DNA of 64,000 nt from Dipteris shenzhenensis. Taxonomy: Eukaryota > Polypodiophyta > Polypodiopsida > Gleicheniales. Position numbers and translations under genes: made by a program. The DNA is taken from the NCBI GenBank assembly GCA_047967505.1, contig CM106538.1. The stretch is one strand, 5' to 3'. Below are positions 12,225 to 25,964 of this stretch, piece after piece (within the stretch, counting starts at the first letter, position 1; each line of letters begins with the position of its first letter). The notes under the pieces were generated by a model. The model was not told the DNA's origin. It made no database searches and was given only the letters and a program-made list of their open reading frames with translations.

Positions 12225-12297
12225 ATCTTTGTAATCATCATAATGCTCCTCCTGCAAGTACGATATACACAGTATACTCATTATTTTCAGTTATACA
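12225..12297. other. Filler at the junction of the two duplication copies
   Basis: Between the end of copy A (12230) and the start of copy B (12297) lie about 66 extra bases. The junction forms a perfect 14-base inverted repeat: ATGATTACAAAGAT at 12191-12204 and ATCTTTGTAATCAT at 12225-12238. The second arm is completed by filler bases, as expected of template switching during repair. Confidence 0.7.
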
Positions 12298-12606
12298 TTT
12301 GGCTCATTACTCGACAACAAATTTATGAATGGGAATAACAAAAGGCAAAAGCGCTAGTCATAGGTAGGAGGACGATAGATTGGAAAGCTTTCGAAAATTG
12401 AGATGCAAGTCGAAGGAGGTGAAAATGGTGAGAGAGGATTGGCCAACAAATATGATGAACAATGCTGAATGTCAGTCTAAGCAGTGGATATGAGTGGATG
12501 TCATTTTGCAAATGATTGGCGGCAGTGGTTCCGTAAACTATTGGTGTTTGGAGTGGAGATGATTGGAAAATTGATTGTTTAATGGGGAACCTAATTTACT
12601 CGAAGG

Positions 12607-12933
12607 ATGTTGGCAGAAAGGTTGGAGAAGCTATGGCAATTGATCAGAGCTTCAAAAGCTAAGGATTTTTATGTGAAGTCGATGGGGAATTGGCTACATC
12701 TCATAAACAAGGTGACATGGTTCAAGATTTGTTATACAAGTTGTGCACTCTATAAGGGGGAAAAGGGGAGTACTATCCATTTGTTTTGGATACCCATGGT
12801 CCTCGATGAGAATTTAGCCTTGGGACAACAGAAGAAGCCCCATCTTTTCTTGGTTTGGAGGATCTACATTTACCCTTATTCTGGAGGAGGTCTCATGAAG
12901 AAGATCCTATTATGGGGAGGAGAAGTCTCATGA
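12607..12933 (+). pseudogene. Possible LINE ORF2 C-terminal remnant (copy B)
   Basis: Copy B equivalent of 5906-6172. An 89-base deletion between short TACCCA repeats removes the IYPVANVVW part and fuses the frame to downstream non-coding sequence, so the longer open frame is an artefact. Confidence 0.35.
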
Positions 12934-14424
12934 AGGAGGTGGACTTGCTCAAGCTAGATGAAATATCCGTGTATCAATAATCTCCTCTCATATAATTGCA
13001 GCCAGCTTGGACAACTCATCAATTCACAAAGTCAGCAAGGCAAAGTTCCAGCACCAATGATGCATAAATATATGCACTAAATTAGAACAAACGATAGGGG
13101 TGACCACATTATCATGCCAACTAACATAATGGGAATCTTGCATTCCATGTAAGGTGGACTTTGAGCTTGTCCTACTTGCAATGTTGTAGTCACAGTGACA
13201 ATTTGTCATTGCATTCACAGGTGAGCTACTATTGGAATTTTTTCACTCATCCTAAGGGTGTGCACATTCCCCCTTAGCTCTGCATCTCCTGTATGGCTGA
13301 TAGCAAGACCATAAATAGACTCCTCTAGCTTTGGTACTCGCTCTTTGATCTCTTTACAAGCCTCACTCTCTCCTTGAATGCTTGGGATTGCTTCCTTTGG
13401 TGTTCAAAGGTAATGGAAAGATGTAGGCTCTTGTATAAAAATTACCAATATAGAATCCATCCCACAACTCCATCCTCCTCCTAGCTTGAATTAAAATTTT
13501 GTCTAGCTCTCATTGTTTCTCATGGAAAAAGCACTTGTCTCTGACTCACCTTATCCTTTTGGTTGTCTAGAAAACCCTCGACACATTTTGAACACCCGAG
13601 GGGTTCACAATGAATGTCATATGGTATTATGTGAGTGAAAGGGAGGGGGGCTTTGGGAAGGAGGAGCTTAAGCGGTACAGTAGGGGCAGCCCCTATTTAT
13701 ATTCTCTATCGAACTTAAACTTAAGAAGGGGGTGGGGAGCACCTAAGGTGTGGCAAGATAGCAACCATGGTGGTAGAAAGCCTAACGGGCAACATGGTGG
13801 CACCTCTAAGGTTGAGGGTGGGGTGATTGAGGAAATGGACCCATTAACGGAATTTGTTAGTGGAGAGGAATGGGTTAATAGGGGCTTTTTAAATTATCCC
13901 CACATGCATGAGCCTATATTTAGTCCTTTAAATAATTAGTTTCATCCTTTGCCCTTCTGGTTACACATGGCGATTGATTTCTATTATTGTCAACCAATGG
14001 GTGCCCATGATGAGTTTTAATGAGTTCTTTAGTTGATTGGTTTCATCCATTGCTCTTTTGGTTAATACATGATGATTGATGTTCACTATACCAAGTTCCT
14101 GCATTGAGTTACCTTGCCAATTGGGTTAACATGCTATTTATTCTAGACCCTAAATTCTATATAAAATAAGTCTTACATGTACATCATATAATTTTAAATA
14201 AGGGGATCATATTAGTCTCATAAGGTTTGTAAAAAGGGGGTCTTTGCACATAGTGATGTGTCCCCTTTACTTTGAGTGACCCCCCTACGTTTGGACACAT
14301 GTTTCTACTTCTTTATCTATCCTCCTAGGTCTAGACTTCAAGTGCCCTAACATGGGACTTTGTGTTCATAACCTATTCTTGTGCTACTGTCCTCTTTGTT
14401 AATTTTTATACCCATCTAGTGCAG

Positions 14425-14537
14425 ACACTCTTAGATTACAACCTTCTTTTCTCATTTCCCCCCGCTTAATGCCTTTTCTATCCTATCCTTTAGGCATCTT
14501 ATTTACTACTCGATTTGAGGGTGGTGCTAAGCAATGC

Positions 14538-14593
<56 letters not shown>

Positions 14594-14713
14594 GTGGACA
14601 CTCTTAGATCACAAGTGTCTTTTCTCATTTCCCCCCACTCAATGTGTTTTCTATCATGTCCATTAGGCATCTTATTTGATACTTGATTCGAGGGTGGTGC
14701 TGAGCAATGCACC

Positions 14714-14756
<43 letters not shown>
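14425..14756. repeat. Local tandem duplication with two (CT)n tracts
   Basis: The sequence from CACTCTTAGAT through the CT tract occurs twice in copy B only: near 14425-14590 and 14591-14756. Pure CT runs lie at 14540-14590 and 14718-14756. The duplication happened after the large segmental duplication. Confidence 0.85.
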
Positions 14757-14759
<3 letters not shown>

Positions 14760-15592
14760 TTCCAATTCCTTCTCATGTCACAATCCTCTCCTTCTACTTG
14801 CTCCAATTCTTGCTTTGTGGAGTGCTCTCTAAGGTCCTAGTCATCATAAAAAATTTCACTCCTTGGTCCATCTTGTTGCCCTTCATCCTGGTGTGCGCGG
14901 CAATATGGAATTTGTAGGGTGTTCACTCCTCAACAAACGAGGCAAATCAATGAATACAACATGGTGGGGCAAGGGGAAATGCACAACTTAGAAATTTAGC
15001 CAAAATCGGCAATCACATACAACTAGTGTAGAGGCCGCACTTCACATACCGTGTGGCTTTGCTAGGAAGGATGACCCTAACTTCTAGGACTCTAGGTCTT
15101 GATATGCATGACCTCTTTTGACATTCGCGATGGGTACTATTGATCGCATTTACAACTGTTCGCACTCTCCCGTCAGGGATCCTGTATTCATCAATGTTTA
15201 TCTCTTCCTCAAGTTTAGATCATTGACGTTCAAAGCCATCATCATCTATCTCATCTTTGGGTCCAGATTTTGCATGTCATAGCCATTGTCATCTAACTCT
15301 TTCTTAGAGTTTGGCCCCTCTAATGCTGTAATAGGCTCAACTGAGTTTAATAGCTAGGATCCTTTGCCACCTTCCTTGTCACATAACACCATCTATGGGG
15401 GATTGGGCTTACAATGTTGATAGGCAAGTAAGATCTGCTTCCCATGCTACCATGGCCTTTTCTCAATTGCTCTTCGATCAACACCTTGATTCGCTCACTT
15501 TGTTAGGTTTGCTATTTGGTCAAAGCATTTGCATTTGGCCTTAGTTGATCCTTGGGATGTACATTATAGCTCAACATTTTCCCAACACTTAT

Positions 15593-15782
15593 TCAAGCCA
15601 CCTCCTTGTGTCTTTGCGTTAAACCAAGAGCTTGTCGGTGTTTCTCAAAAAGCTCTTTACTGAGTGGTTTGGTAAAGTTGTCTACTACATTTTCTTTGCT
15701 ATCACAATGTTGCAGTGTGATGTCACCAAGTGACACTCTTTCTCTAATGAAGTACTCTCTGACATCAATGTGACCTTCCTTA
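15593..15782 (-). pseudogene. Ty1/copia RNase H C-terminal fragment, minus strand (copy B)
   Basis: Counterpart of 8899-9088 with the same YFIRERVSLGDITLQHC and FTKPLSKELFEKHRQ-type residues and a stop at 15593-15595, followed on the minus strand by the TGTTGGG LTR-like start. Confidence 0.75.
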
Positions 15783-16227
15783 CATCAGTTTAAGACTAAG
15801 AGACTTTGGGCTTAGATTTGAAGTCTCGAATCAATGCTTGTCCTTCATGGAGACTGCCCATATTCCTGCTTTCTTGGCTTCTTTCTCTTTAGTAAGTTCA
15901 ATGGATCTTTGGTTCAGTTGAGTAGGAGTGAGTTCTTCAAATATCCATATCTTGGACTATGAGGGGCCGCGACGAAATGTGCCCCTGCCTGGCAATTTGA
16001 TGGGCGACCACAACCCATACAATGAGCTATGGCAACGAAGGCACAGGCAGGGAAGAGGATCACGGGATAGCATGCCCCCACCTTGGGGCACATTGGACTG
16101 CGTGTTGCCGTATGTCGGCCTAAGCCATGGCAGGGAAGAGGAATGGAGGAGGCGATGGGGGGGTGTGGTGAAACTCGTAGGTAGAGGCAGCTCTTCGATC
16201 TGATCAGCCTTCAAACACACTATTCAG

Positions 16228-17307
16228 GTATGTCAATTGCACAAAGCATTATATGGTTTGAAGCAAGCACCCGGAGCATGGTATCCCAAAATTCATGCAC
16301 GTCTAATCATCCTTGGTTTTCAGAACATCCCTAGAGAGAGCACTCTATATGTGATGTTGACTTGTTAATTCTGATTTTATATGTGATGGTATGCTTGACT
16401 GGACCTTGCACTCAGCATCTTGTAGCCTTTAAGGATGATTTGTAGGAGTCATTTGGTCTAACAGATTTGGGCAGCTGCACTATTGTCTTAGCATTCAGCT
16501 TGCTCAAGTTGAGGGGGTATTATGATGGGTCACTTCAAGTAAGTTGGATAGCTCTTGCAGAGATTTCAATATGAGGACTGCAAACCAATTTCTACACAAG
16601 TTGAGCCTAGTTTTCATTTCTCCATGGATGATGTTGTTGGGCCACTTGATGCCATTCTCTATCCACATGCTAGTGGATTGCTCATATATTTGTATCACAC
16701 ATGGCCAAATCTTCAATATGATGTTTCCCAATTGAGCAGATTCATGCATAGTCCCAGTACACACATTGCCAAGATGTGATGCATGTCTTTAGATACTTGA
16801 AAGGCGCTCAAGGTTTGGCCTCCTCTATGGCCACAATTCTTCACTTACCATGCATGCTTTCATAGGCAGTGACACTGGGCTAGATGCCCGGACACTAAAG
16901 TGTCACACAACACAATAATTTTATGCTTGGAGCATCATGCATTTCTTGGTCAGCAAAAAGCAACCTACATTTGCTACTTCTAGGTGTGAAGCTGAGTACA
17001 AGGTAGCTTTTAAAACCACGATGGAATGTATCTGACTACTACGGGAACTACTTGCTGATCTTGATGTTGGCCAGACATCTCCTACCACTATCTACTGTGA
17101 CAATCAAAGTGCTTTAGCCATTACACGAATCCGGTGTTTCAGATGCGTACTCAACAAATTGAGGTCCATTATCAATATGTCAAAGAGAGCAAGGGATATT
17201 CAGGGGATGTTCATTTAAGTTCCTACAAAACACAATGTGGCAGATATCTTTGCCAAGGTGCTTCCATGATCCAAGTTTGAAGCTTGTCGACAAGCTTCAC
17301 ACTTGAT
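16228..17307 (+). pseudogene. Ty1/copia RT-RNase H remnant, plus strand (copy B)
   Basis: Counterpart of 9534-10612. It begins with [16 protein letters not shown] and keeps the SKKQPTFATSRCEAEY and YCDNQSALAI motifs amid stops. It shares the disabling lesions of copy A, so the element was already dead when the segment duplicated. Confidence 0.8.
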
Positions 17308-17356
17308 TCCATTTGTTTCATGATTCTGCCAACCTTGTACGTCCATAGGCTACTAT

Positions 17357-18014
17357 ATCGTCTTAGATCAACATGTGCAACCATGGCATTAGTTCCAAGT
17401 TTTGAGACTGCATGTGACATTGCCATACTACCTGAGTGGTTTGGACAACAGTTTTCAAATTATTCTCAAACATCACCTTTGAGTCCTACACTCTAACATG
17501 GGGAGTGGTTCTTTGGGACCTAGGGTTTGGTGCCTAAATGAGTTAAGAATCAAGTGACCATGTCTTCTTTATGCAATGACATACAAATCTTAGTGGAGTT
17601 GTCCTTACTTCTCGTCGCGACTCAAGACTTCAAAGGAAACTCGACTTGGGAGGTGGTTTCTAGAATTACTTTATGGCAAATATAAATCGTCTTAGATCAA
17701 CATGTGCAACCATGGCATTAGTTCCAAGTTTTGAGACTGCATGTGACATTGCCATACTACCTGAGTGGTTTGGACAACAGTTTTCAAATTATTCTCAAAC
17801 ATCACCTTTGAGTCCTACACTCTAACATGGGGAGTGGCTCTTTGGGACCTAGGGTTTGGTGCCCTTGCTGTAAATGAGTTAAGAATCAAGTGACCATGCC
17901 TTCTTTATGCAACGACATACAAATCTTAGTGTTGTCCTCCTTACTTCTCGTCCCGACTCAAGACTTCAAAGGAAACTCGACTTGGGAGGTGGTTTCTAGA
18001 ATTACTTTATGGCA
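17357..18014. repeat. About 329 bp tandem duplication inside copy B
   Basis: The block starting CGTCTTAGATCAACATGTGC and ending TTTATGGCAAATAT occurs at about 17357-17685 and again at 17686-18014. Copy A has it once. A TATA/ATAT microhomology marks the junction. Confidence 0.85.
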
Positions 18015-19247
18015 AATATGGTGTTCGAGATGTGCTTAGGTCATTAATGGACATGCAACTAGTGAGGCACATATACTAGCTTCCGTTTGGGCCGACTTGC
18101 TTTTATATGCGGAGTTAGTGGAGAGATGCACTTGGACCTTTTGCAACAGCCCGAGAGATTGATACCATGCATGAGAACCTAGGATTGTCCCTTGCTTTTT
18201 CACATTATGATGATGTGGCATTATAGACCACTCCCATGGTTGTTTATATTCACATTGTAGAGGCCACGGATAGAGTTTTCACTCTCCCACCTCTATTATA
18301 ATTCTTTTGTATGGAATAAATTACATCTTGATGTCAAAAAGCACAGCATAAAGAACTTCAAAATACAAAGATCATTTATCAATAATGGAAAAAAAGAAAA
18401 GAGAACGTACAAACGTAGGTAGTCAATATGCGAGCCAATATGCAAGGCACATCCCGATTCAACTTCAATAAAGCCAAAACCAATTTTACCAAGAAGGGAA
18501 TTAGCTAGATAGAAAGCACCAAAGAAGATGCTTGGATAATGGCACCTGTAAGGCCAAAACTGAATATGGAAGTGTTGGAGCACAGCCTTTCTTCAACATT
18601 GGAGATGTACTACAACGCGGCCATCTAGGCATTACATTACAATTCCATGCGACTCAATAAGTTTGTAGAAAGCTTGCTTTTTGGTCTACTTGCGTTTGTT
18701 TAGCATATGCATCTGCTTTGTTTGGTTTACTCTTGTTTAATTTTTACTTTGTTGGTTTTGGTTTTGATTTTTACACAAACAGCCTACTATGTAGTGACAA
18801 ATGGCTTCATGAGAAGCTAAGGATACCTTTGATTCCTGGAGGCTGCTTTGTGTAAAAGGTTGGCCTCAGATATTTTCTTTACAGACTTACTGAGCATCAT
18901 TCGAAGAGAGATTTCAGCCGTTTCTTGACATCTATTTAAAAACAGCCTTATAAGGAACCACAATAAACATTATTTTGTAGTGACAAAGATATTACAAATG
19001 AATCTAGAAGATACGAAAGTAATTGTGCTCTCTGTAACTACGGACTATTCAACAGGTACTTTTGCTGACAGGCCTTTCATGTTAAATGAGACAGTAAGCT
19101 TTCTGCAAGAACATAGGGCAGAGTTTCTTTGAGATGTACTAGAGACATATCATGCTTTGGACAAAAGAATTTGCCAACTGTGGGAAGTAAACTTACGGAA
19201 CATTCTGATGATTACAAAGATAATGTAATATTGAGTAAACAATCTTT

Positions 19248-19539
19248 TCTTCATGATGCACTGTATAATGCTAGAAGCCACAAAAGAACGTGTGTTTCTT
19301 AAAGAATGATTGCAAGAGATAGATTACAAATGTACAAGGGTTCTACAGCCAATAATATAATTTCAAGAAGCAATCGTGCTTCTGTCTACTCAACTTCAGC
19401 TGCATCTGACATCAGCAGAAAAGAAAAGGCTTGAGAACAAGGCGCAAAATAATGAGGGTTGAAAGAGTTACAATGGCTGCCCGCATGCAATATTCCATGC
19501 TACTTCGAGGTTAAAATCCATCACATGAATTGTGTATTC
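19248..19539. other. 3' flank of the seven-exon gene
   Basis: Single-copy-looking sequence between the end of duplication copy B and the stop codon of the minus-strand gene. It presumably includes its 3' UTR. No clear poly(A) signal cluster was singled out. Confidence 0.4.
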
Positions 19540-20055
19540 CTAACAAATGAAGATCCGTTCTTCTGGCTTATCATTCATTGAGCTTAAGTAGTTGACATCC
19601 ACTACAACAGCACCAAAATCATCTGTGAAAAGATAAGCTCCCTTTAGCTACGTACAAAAACTAGATAGAGTAACATTGGTTCAATTTTTCATAAAATAGG
19701 ACCACATTAAGCTTTGTCGGTATACCTTCGTAAATTGTCCGCACAATATCTACATAATCTGGCACAAGATCTTTATAGATTATACCCTCTGGATGAGCAT
19801 CAAGGACTACTAGAGATCCTGCAGGAAATCAAAGCAGGGGAGAGTTTCAACTTGGACTACTGCTAAATTTCTTAAGACATGACGGTCACGTGTTTTTTCC
19901 AACCATTCATACCAGGAGCAAGCCATTTCGGTGTGCCACTACGATCTGAACAGTTTGGCAGAGGAGCTAACCATAAAATGTTGCGAAGATTGACGCTTTC
20001 ATCGTACTCCAAGGTTGAACCTATACAATGAACTTGTTTTATAAATTCTCCACGA

Positions 20056-20104
<49 letters not shown>

Positions 20105-23100
20105 AACACGAAGCCAGACATAACAACGCATTGAAGATTAGGACTACCTGAAGGCTAGACTCTTTCAGTGGAACTTTCGCACATGTCAAAGCAGCCATGC
20201 CTAGCATTGAATGGACAGTTGATGAGGATGATGATGATGATGATGATGATGGAGCTACTAATATTTACGACTCTAGAGGGCATGCTATCATTATGATCAA
20301 ATCACAAGATTTACCAATCAAGTTTCTCAGCCAATATTATGTAGGTACTCTATATAACTGGATTTTATTTTTGCACTCCTTCCCTAAGCAGATGTACTAG
20401 AAGGTTTTTTGCTGTCCCATAGGCCAGTTTTATATATATATATACATTGGTCAGAGGACTGTGACACCCTGATGGCCGATGTTGAAGAATTCATTACCGA
20501 GATGGATATCAATCTCACCTTTGGGGCAGCCTGGACAGTGGCCAAAGCTGATCCACCGACATGACCAATGGTGGTCAGATTCCAGATTGCAGCGGACAGA
20601 TGTACTTTCATAGGTATAAGGGCAACATTGAAGAGGACTAGGACATACTTAGATGATGACCTCACGCTCTTGCAGCAAGAGCATAGAAGGGAGGGGATGA
20701 TCCAAGTGATGACAGCAAGACAAGAAGGGAAATGGGCTGCATACAGAGACAGTAAGGTGATCCTCAGGGAAAAAGGAGAAAGAGGAGGCTTGGGCAAGGA
20801 TTGGGCCATTGACCCAAATCTGGGTTTGGAGGGACGGGAGGGGGCGAGATGGCACCTTTGGTTATGGGAGGGCCGGCCTCTCAAAGAGATTCAGTGGGAC
20901 CCAAGGGAGTGGTTTTTGCCAGTCCGGATAGGGCGCTAGGACAGAGCTGAGGAGGTGCCCTTTTTCTCTTACACCATGCGGATTGGGAACCGACTGCGGA
21001 TGGAGGCGTTAGCCTTGTCCCCCTCACAAGAGCGCCGTTAGTTGGAGCAGCATGTTCCCTTGGAAGTGATTTCCCACTTTTGATCAAGTCTATGGACCAA
21101 CCTCAGGCTCTGAAAGGTCTCCTACTTCTTCTAGATGGTAGCGCACAGAGGCCTGCCCATTAGCCCGTGGTTGGAGCAAATGCGGATGGATGGTAGATGC
21201 CTTCTTTGTGCAGACAAAAGTCTTAAAGACGATTCCACATTGTCTTTGGGGCTGCCTGGCAACGCAAAGGATCTACCCTCCAGATTTTGGCCAACACGCA
21301 GAGGATGGAGCGTGACTTCACTTGGGGGATGGTTCCTCTACAGCCAACAAGATTCAGAACCAGCACATTCTCAAAATAGAGGCATACGATGTGACTCCTC
21401 CCTCTCGCCTACGCTCTTCACCTTCGCCAGAGAACCACTAGTGTTTGGGAGACGAGTGTCCAACATCACTGCTTGAAACATCTGGAATGCTTGCTACATG
21501 GGAGGCCATCAGGTCCACCTGGTAGCCACCCTGGTCGCCATCTGGCAGGGTACCATCTACACCCTGCGCACCATATGGGGCGTGGGATTCCAGGTTCTAG
21601 AGCAAACGCCGAAGAGCAGGAGCGTTTCTGCAAGGCTTGGCCTGCAAGTGTCTTCTATATCATCACTGCAAGAGGTATTCACTTGTATAAACCTCCTCCC
21701 TGGCGGTTAGCCCCTATTCCAAAGATTCCCTAGGCGATGAACTGCATTCTTGGAAAACAGGCTGGTTTTTCTAACAACAAGTTTTTTGTGTTTTTCTCCT
21801 TTTTCCCATAATCAGCGTCTGGTAGGATTGCAAATTTGTATGGTTGATTCGTAAGTTTTAATAGAAGGTTCTTTTCTCTTTAAAAAAAAAAAGAAAGTTG
21901 GAGTGATGATATCTTGGATGCTCTCTTCTGAGCTCATAGATGATGTCAATCCATATGGCTGTAAAACTATGTCCTTCATTCATGGAGAACAAGATCAACG
22001 TGTTTTCAATAGCTCATCTCATGTGATCTCTTTGTTGCTCCCGCTTTGTCATCCTCTCTCACTCTCTCCACCATGTTTTCCTACATGGTATCAGAGCATC
22101 TTTGATCCATTTGAGAGCAAGACTCGGGGACATCTTCCATTTTGTTTACATAGTGTCTACTCAGGGCCAACATTCAAATTATACTCAGCCTGTTCTCCCT
22201 GCCAGATCTGCCCTGGATTGCCTCCTTGGGTTGCCCAGTATACTAAAGGAGACACCATTGTTTTCAGCCTAATTTGTCCTATTCCAGTAGCTCAGCAGAA
22301 ATATGCCCCAGTTTTTTTTTGCTTGCTAGCTTACTGCCCTACGTTGTGTTGTTCCTCAGACCAGCAGGTGTTTCCCCCCTCCTTCCTTGTCGCTGACACT
22401 TGGTTTCCCCCGCAACTTGAGTAATTTCTAAGGTCTTATTACGGAACATCTATGTAAATGGCTGCCATCAAGCAGCTTGTTCTGGCAGAGGAACCAACCC
22501 TTAAGTATCTTATTTTTGTTGAAATACGGCCTCAATATACGCCACAAAAAGAATTTGCAAAAGAGTGGTCAGGCTCGTTGAAGCCTTGTGTCGATGTCGT
22601 GGAGAAAAAAGTCAGAAGCAAATTGTTGGACCCGTATACCACAAGATTGGTATTCCTCACGAGAATCTACTCTTTGTTGACAAGAAGGTGGAGTCTTTAG
22701 CATGTGCTGTGGAGACCCACGTGCCTCAAAAGATAAAGGACGTCTCATATACGGTTTTTGGAATCGCCAAGCAAATTCTAGACTATTTGATATTTGTGGC
22801 AGCAAATGTGCTTAAAAGTAGCTTTGTGGAGACTCCTAAGGCTTACTATGCCGGGATGCGAGCCAGTAGCAGAGGCGTGGTTTTACTTCACATGGATAAG
22901 GAGGGACGTTATGAGGCTTTGGACAAGTTGCCCATGCATAGGGAAACCTCTAAGGAGAAGATAGGTGCAATTCTCATCCAAAAAATCTCATGAGGCCTGG
23001 CTGCCTTGAGACACATCTATTGTACATGTAGGCTGGGGCTACATAATCAAATCCCATGCATCAATTGTGAAAGTAATGTAGATAATGTATATACCTAGAT

Positions 23101-25928
23101 GAATCCAGGAACATTCCCAAACTTATCCTTTAAAAACACAACATAGTGCAGTTTCAATCTCATGATAGTCACTCACAAGGTTGAAAACCATAAACTCCAT
23201 CATGCATAGCAGGGACTAGCTACTATGACATCCCCACTGACGTCATCAGCGCCCAACAGTGGGTGTAGACCACATACAAATCCACACACCCACACATACT
23301 TGAGCATCCATTTATACAAATGTCTTCGTACTAAGTTTCCGTCAGCACTCCGGAGGTAAAGGGCAGACTCAGCCATGACGAAGGCTAGCACTAAAGGAGA
23401 AGGCTAATCAAAAGGTAGTCCAAAATCTCTTCATTCAAGCTACAACTGCTTGTGAAGTCTAAATGTTTTCATTTTAGTCTCTCCCCAACGAGCATCTAAA
23501 TCTAAATCTACACGAGTTGGAGGATATATTTAAATGGCTAGGGGCAAGGCTAAAGGACCCCTAAAATCACTGGACGACTTCGATTTTCTAGGCAGCTGCA
23601 CCTGTTGCTAGCATGCATGGAGAGGTAATATTTTGGGAGGGAGGGTGTGCACTTGTAACTCTTCACGCAAGGAAGGGGATGCACTTGGAAACGAGAGCAG
23701 TAGTCAAAGATCTCACCTACTTGACAGTACCCAAGATGCACTGGAAAATTCTCTTTGTTAAAAGCTGGATATTCCCTTGCATGAAACCTGAAGACAGACA
23801 ATTAATTACTTGGTGCATTGTTCATTTCCCCTATTAACCCAATTGAAAAGAAATTACCCATGAATTGATATTTTTAGGAAAAAGGCGAAGATCTCACAGA
23901 ATCCCAATTCTTCCTGTATTTTCAGCCAAAAACATATGACCATGGAACAGATCAAAACGATTAAGTGTGACATTGAAGCCAAGGTAAGGTGCCAGAGCAG
24001 CGATTGCCTCGAATAGGAAAGCCATGTATTGATTCAATTCCTGGAACAGTCAAGACATATGCAATGAATCAATGGCTGAAATTTCACAAACTAAGCATTT
24101 GAAGGTTTCAGCTTCAAAATTAGAAAGTGAACAATCATCTTGTCAGTGAACCTTCTTATTGAAGCGATGCCCATATGTATACTTTGCCAGCTGGCAGTGC
24201 TCTTCAGCTGCTCCCTCCACATCTGGGACCTGCAATCACTGACAACAGCTTCAGTTTCCACATCACAGATGGGCTTAATCTACAGCCAGCTTAAGCTTGC
24301 ATTCAATGAGTAGATAAAAACATCTACCCTTGGTTACTAGAAACAAGTTCTGCCTCCTGAACTTAGCATCCACCAAATACACTTATCAACACATACTAGA
24401 TACGTGCTGAAACAACCAAAGAATCATGCTTAACCGTGCAAAGAGTACAGCAGGGTAGCACTAACAGCTAAAATACTAAGACTATTTCAAAAACCAATAA
24501 AAAAAGCATATACATCCTACATGTCCATGACATTCACACCAGCCAAACCAGTTCCATCTATCAAACTGCAGAGCTTTGCTGTGGAGAAAAGCATTTCTAT
24601 TGAATTGGAATTGCAGTATAAAAGGACATTTCTCACAGAAAAGGATGACTGCAGGACCTGTGCCTCCCCATAGCTCCAGCCTTCCACTTCTCAAATTTCT
24701 TGCTCTTCACACTAAGTTTTTGTTTTGGAGCCTTCTTCCAACCAATCCTATAGAACAGATACTAACTTCAGTGCTTTGGTGCATGCTCTTCCTTTGTAGA
24801 AATTAACGCCATCAACCTTACTAGCATATTTGTTGTTCTTCTTCTGACTACTCCTATCAATCTTTTTAAACTTATTTTAGGAAAAACACTCATTCTACAT
24901 TCCATTAATGGGAGGCACTGTTGTAATATGCATCCAGATCTTGTTACGAGCTGTGATTAGTTCAACCATCAAATCAGCTTCTTTAAGGTGAGACACAGTG
25001 CCTCAACCATAATTGAAAACTGTAAGAGGTTCATTTAGAATTTTTTGAGTGCCCATATGTGTGCAAACTCTACGACACTTGGTGCTGCCAATTTCATTTA
25101 AAATTGCTAAAAAAACTTAAAGTCCTTAGTACAGATTTATAACTCTAACAAATTGAGAATAATAGCTATGTGAGATGGAGCCAAAAACTTACCTTACTTG
25201 AGCAACAATAGAGAGTCAGTAAGGCTCTCAACATCAGAGTCTGTGTGATCCTTACACCCCCTCCACTGTCATAGATGCTACTACCTTTGAGACCTCCAAC
25301 TCAGGGATACGAGAGCATGGCATTGAGGGGGCTTGCCCCATAGGGACGCGACCCCATCAGAGACCAGCCCCTAGTGATACAATTCGAACATACCCAAGTT
25401 CGGCTAATGGCACTATGCAAGTGCGCAGCTCTACGCGATTACCTACAGGTCCATATGGTTAAGGTCTTGCCCCCTTGATGGTAGAGGATAGACAACAGCA
25501 AGGGGATGCTGCATGTAGGGAGGGAAAGTGGGCAGTGGTATGGGAGGGTGGATCTTGACTAGTTCTAGATAGGCGCCTATTGACACACCCGCCTAGGAAG
25601 CGAGATCTAAGGACCAAGACCTGCACTGTTTGGAACTGTAATGGAACTTTGTGGTCAAAGCCAAGGAGCTTCTTAGAGTCATACACAAGATAAGACAGTG
25701 TCTTCTACACAGAGACTCAACAAAGCCCAGGGCATCCACTACCACCAGCCTGTGGATATACAAGGGAGTTAGCCTATCATGATGAGACTAGAGAGAAAGG
25801 TAGCTTACGGGAATCAAGCAATGTCATAGTTCTATTCCGATCATCTCTCATTGGGATGATCTGCAAAATGCCGGTGACGTGCTTTTCTTCTCTCTATGCA
25901 AATCTTCTGCAAACACTCTCTCTTGTTT

Positions 25929-25964
<36 letters not shown>

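Larger units (their letters stand above)
5593..12230. repeat. Large direct duplication, copy A (6.6 kb)
   Basis: First copy of a segment repeated at 12297-19247. Both start ATTTGGCTCATTACTCGAC and end GTAAACAATCTTT, and they match closely throughout by eye. The contents are LINE tail, a (CT)n tract, a minus-strand copia fragment and a plus-strand copia fragment. Copy A carries about 89 bases near 6089-6177 and about 72 bases near 8235-8306 that are missing from copy B. Confidence 0.95.
12297..19247. repeat. Large direct duplication, copy B (7.0 kb)
   Basis: Second copy of 5593-12230, same orientation. Differences from copy A include loss of about 89 bases in the LINE-tail frame near 12790, loss of about 72 bases near 14995, a local duplication of the (CT)n tract (14425-14756), and a tandem duplication of about 329 bp at 17357-18014. 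Substitutions are sparse by eye. Confidence 0.95.

Noticed and set aside
20221-20250. GAT trinucleotide run
   Set aside because: Too short to be notable and outside any exon of the host gene.
24482-24694. Minus-strand frame with a TTTTCTCCACAG acceptor-like site, considered as an extra exon between exons 1 and 2
   Set aside because: Exon 1 joins exon 2 directly in phase, and this frame has no donor that preserves phase or recognisable residues.
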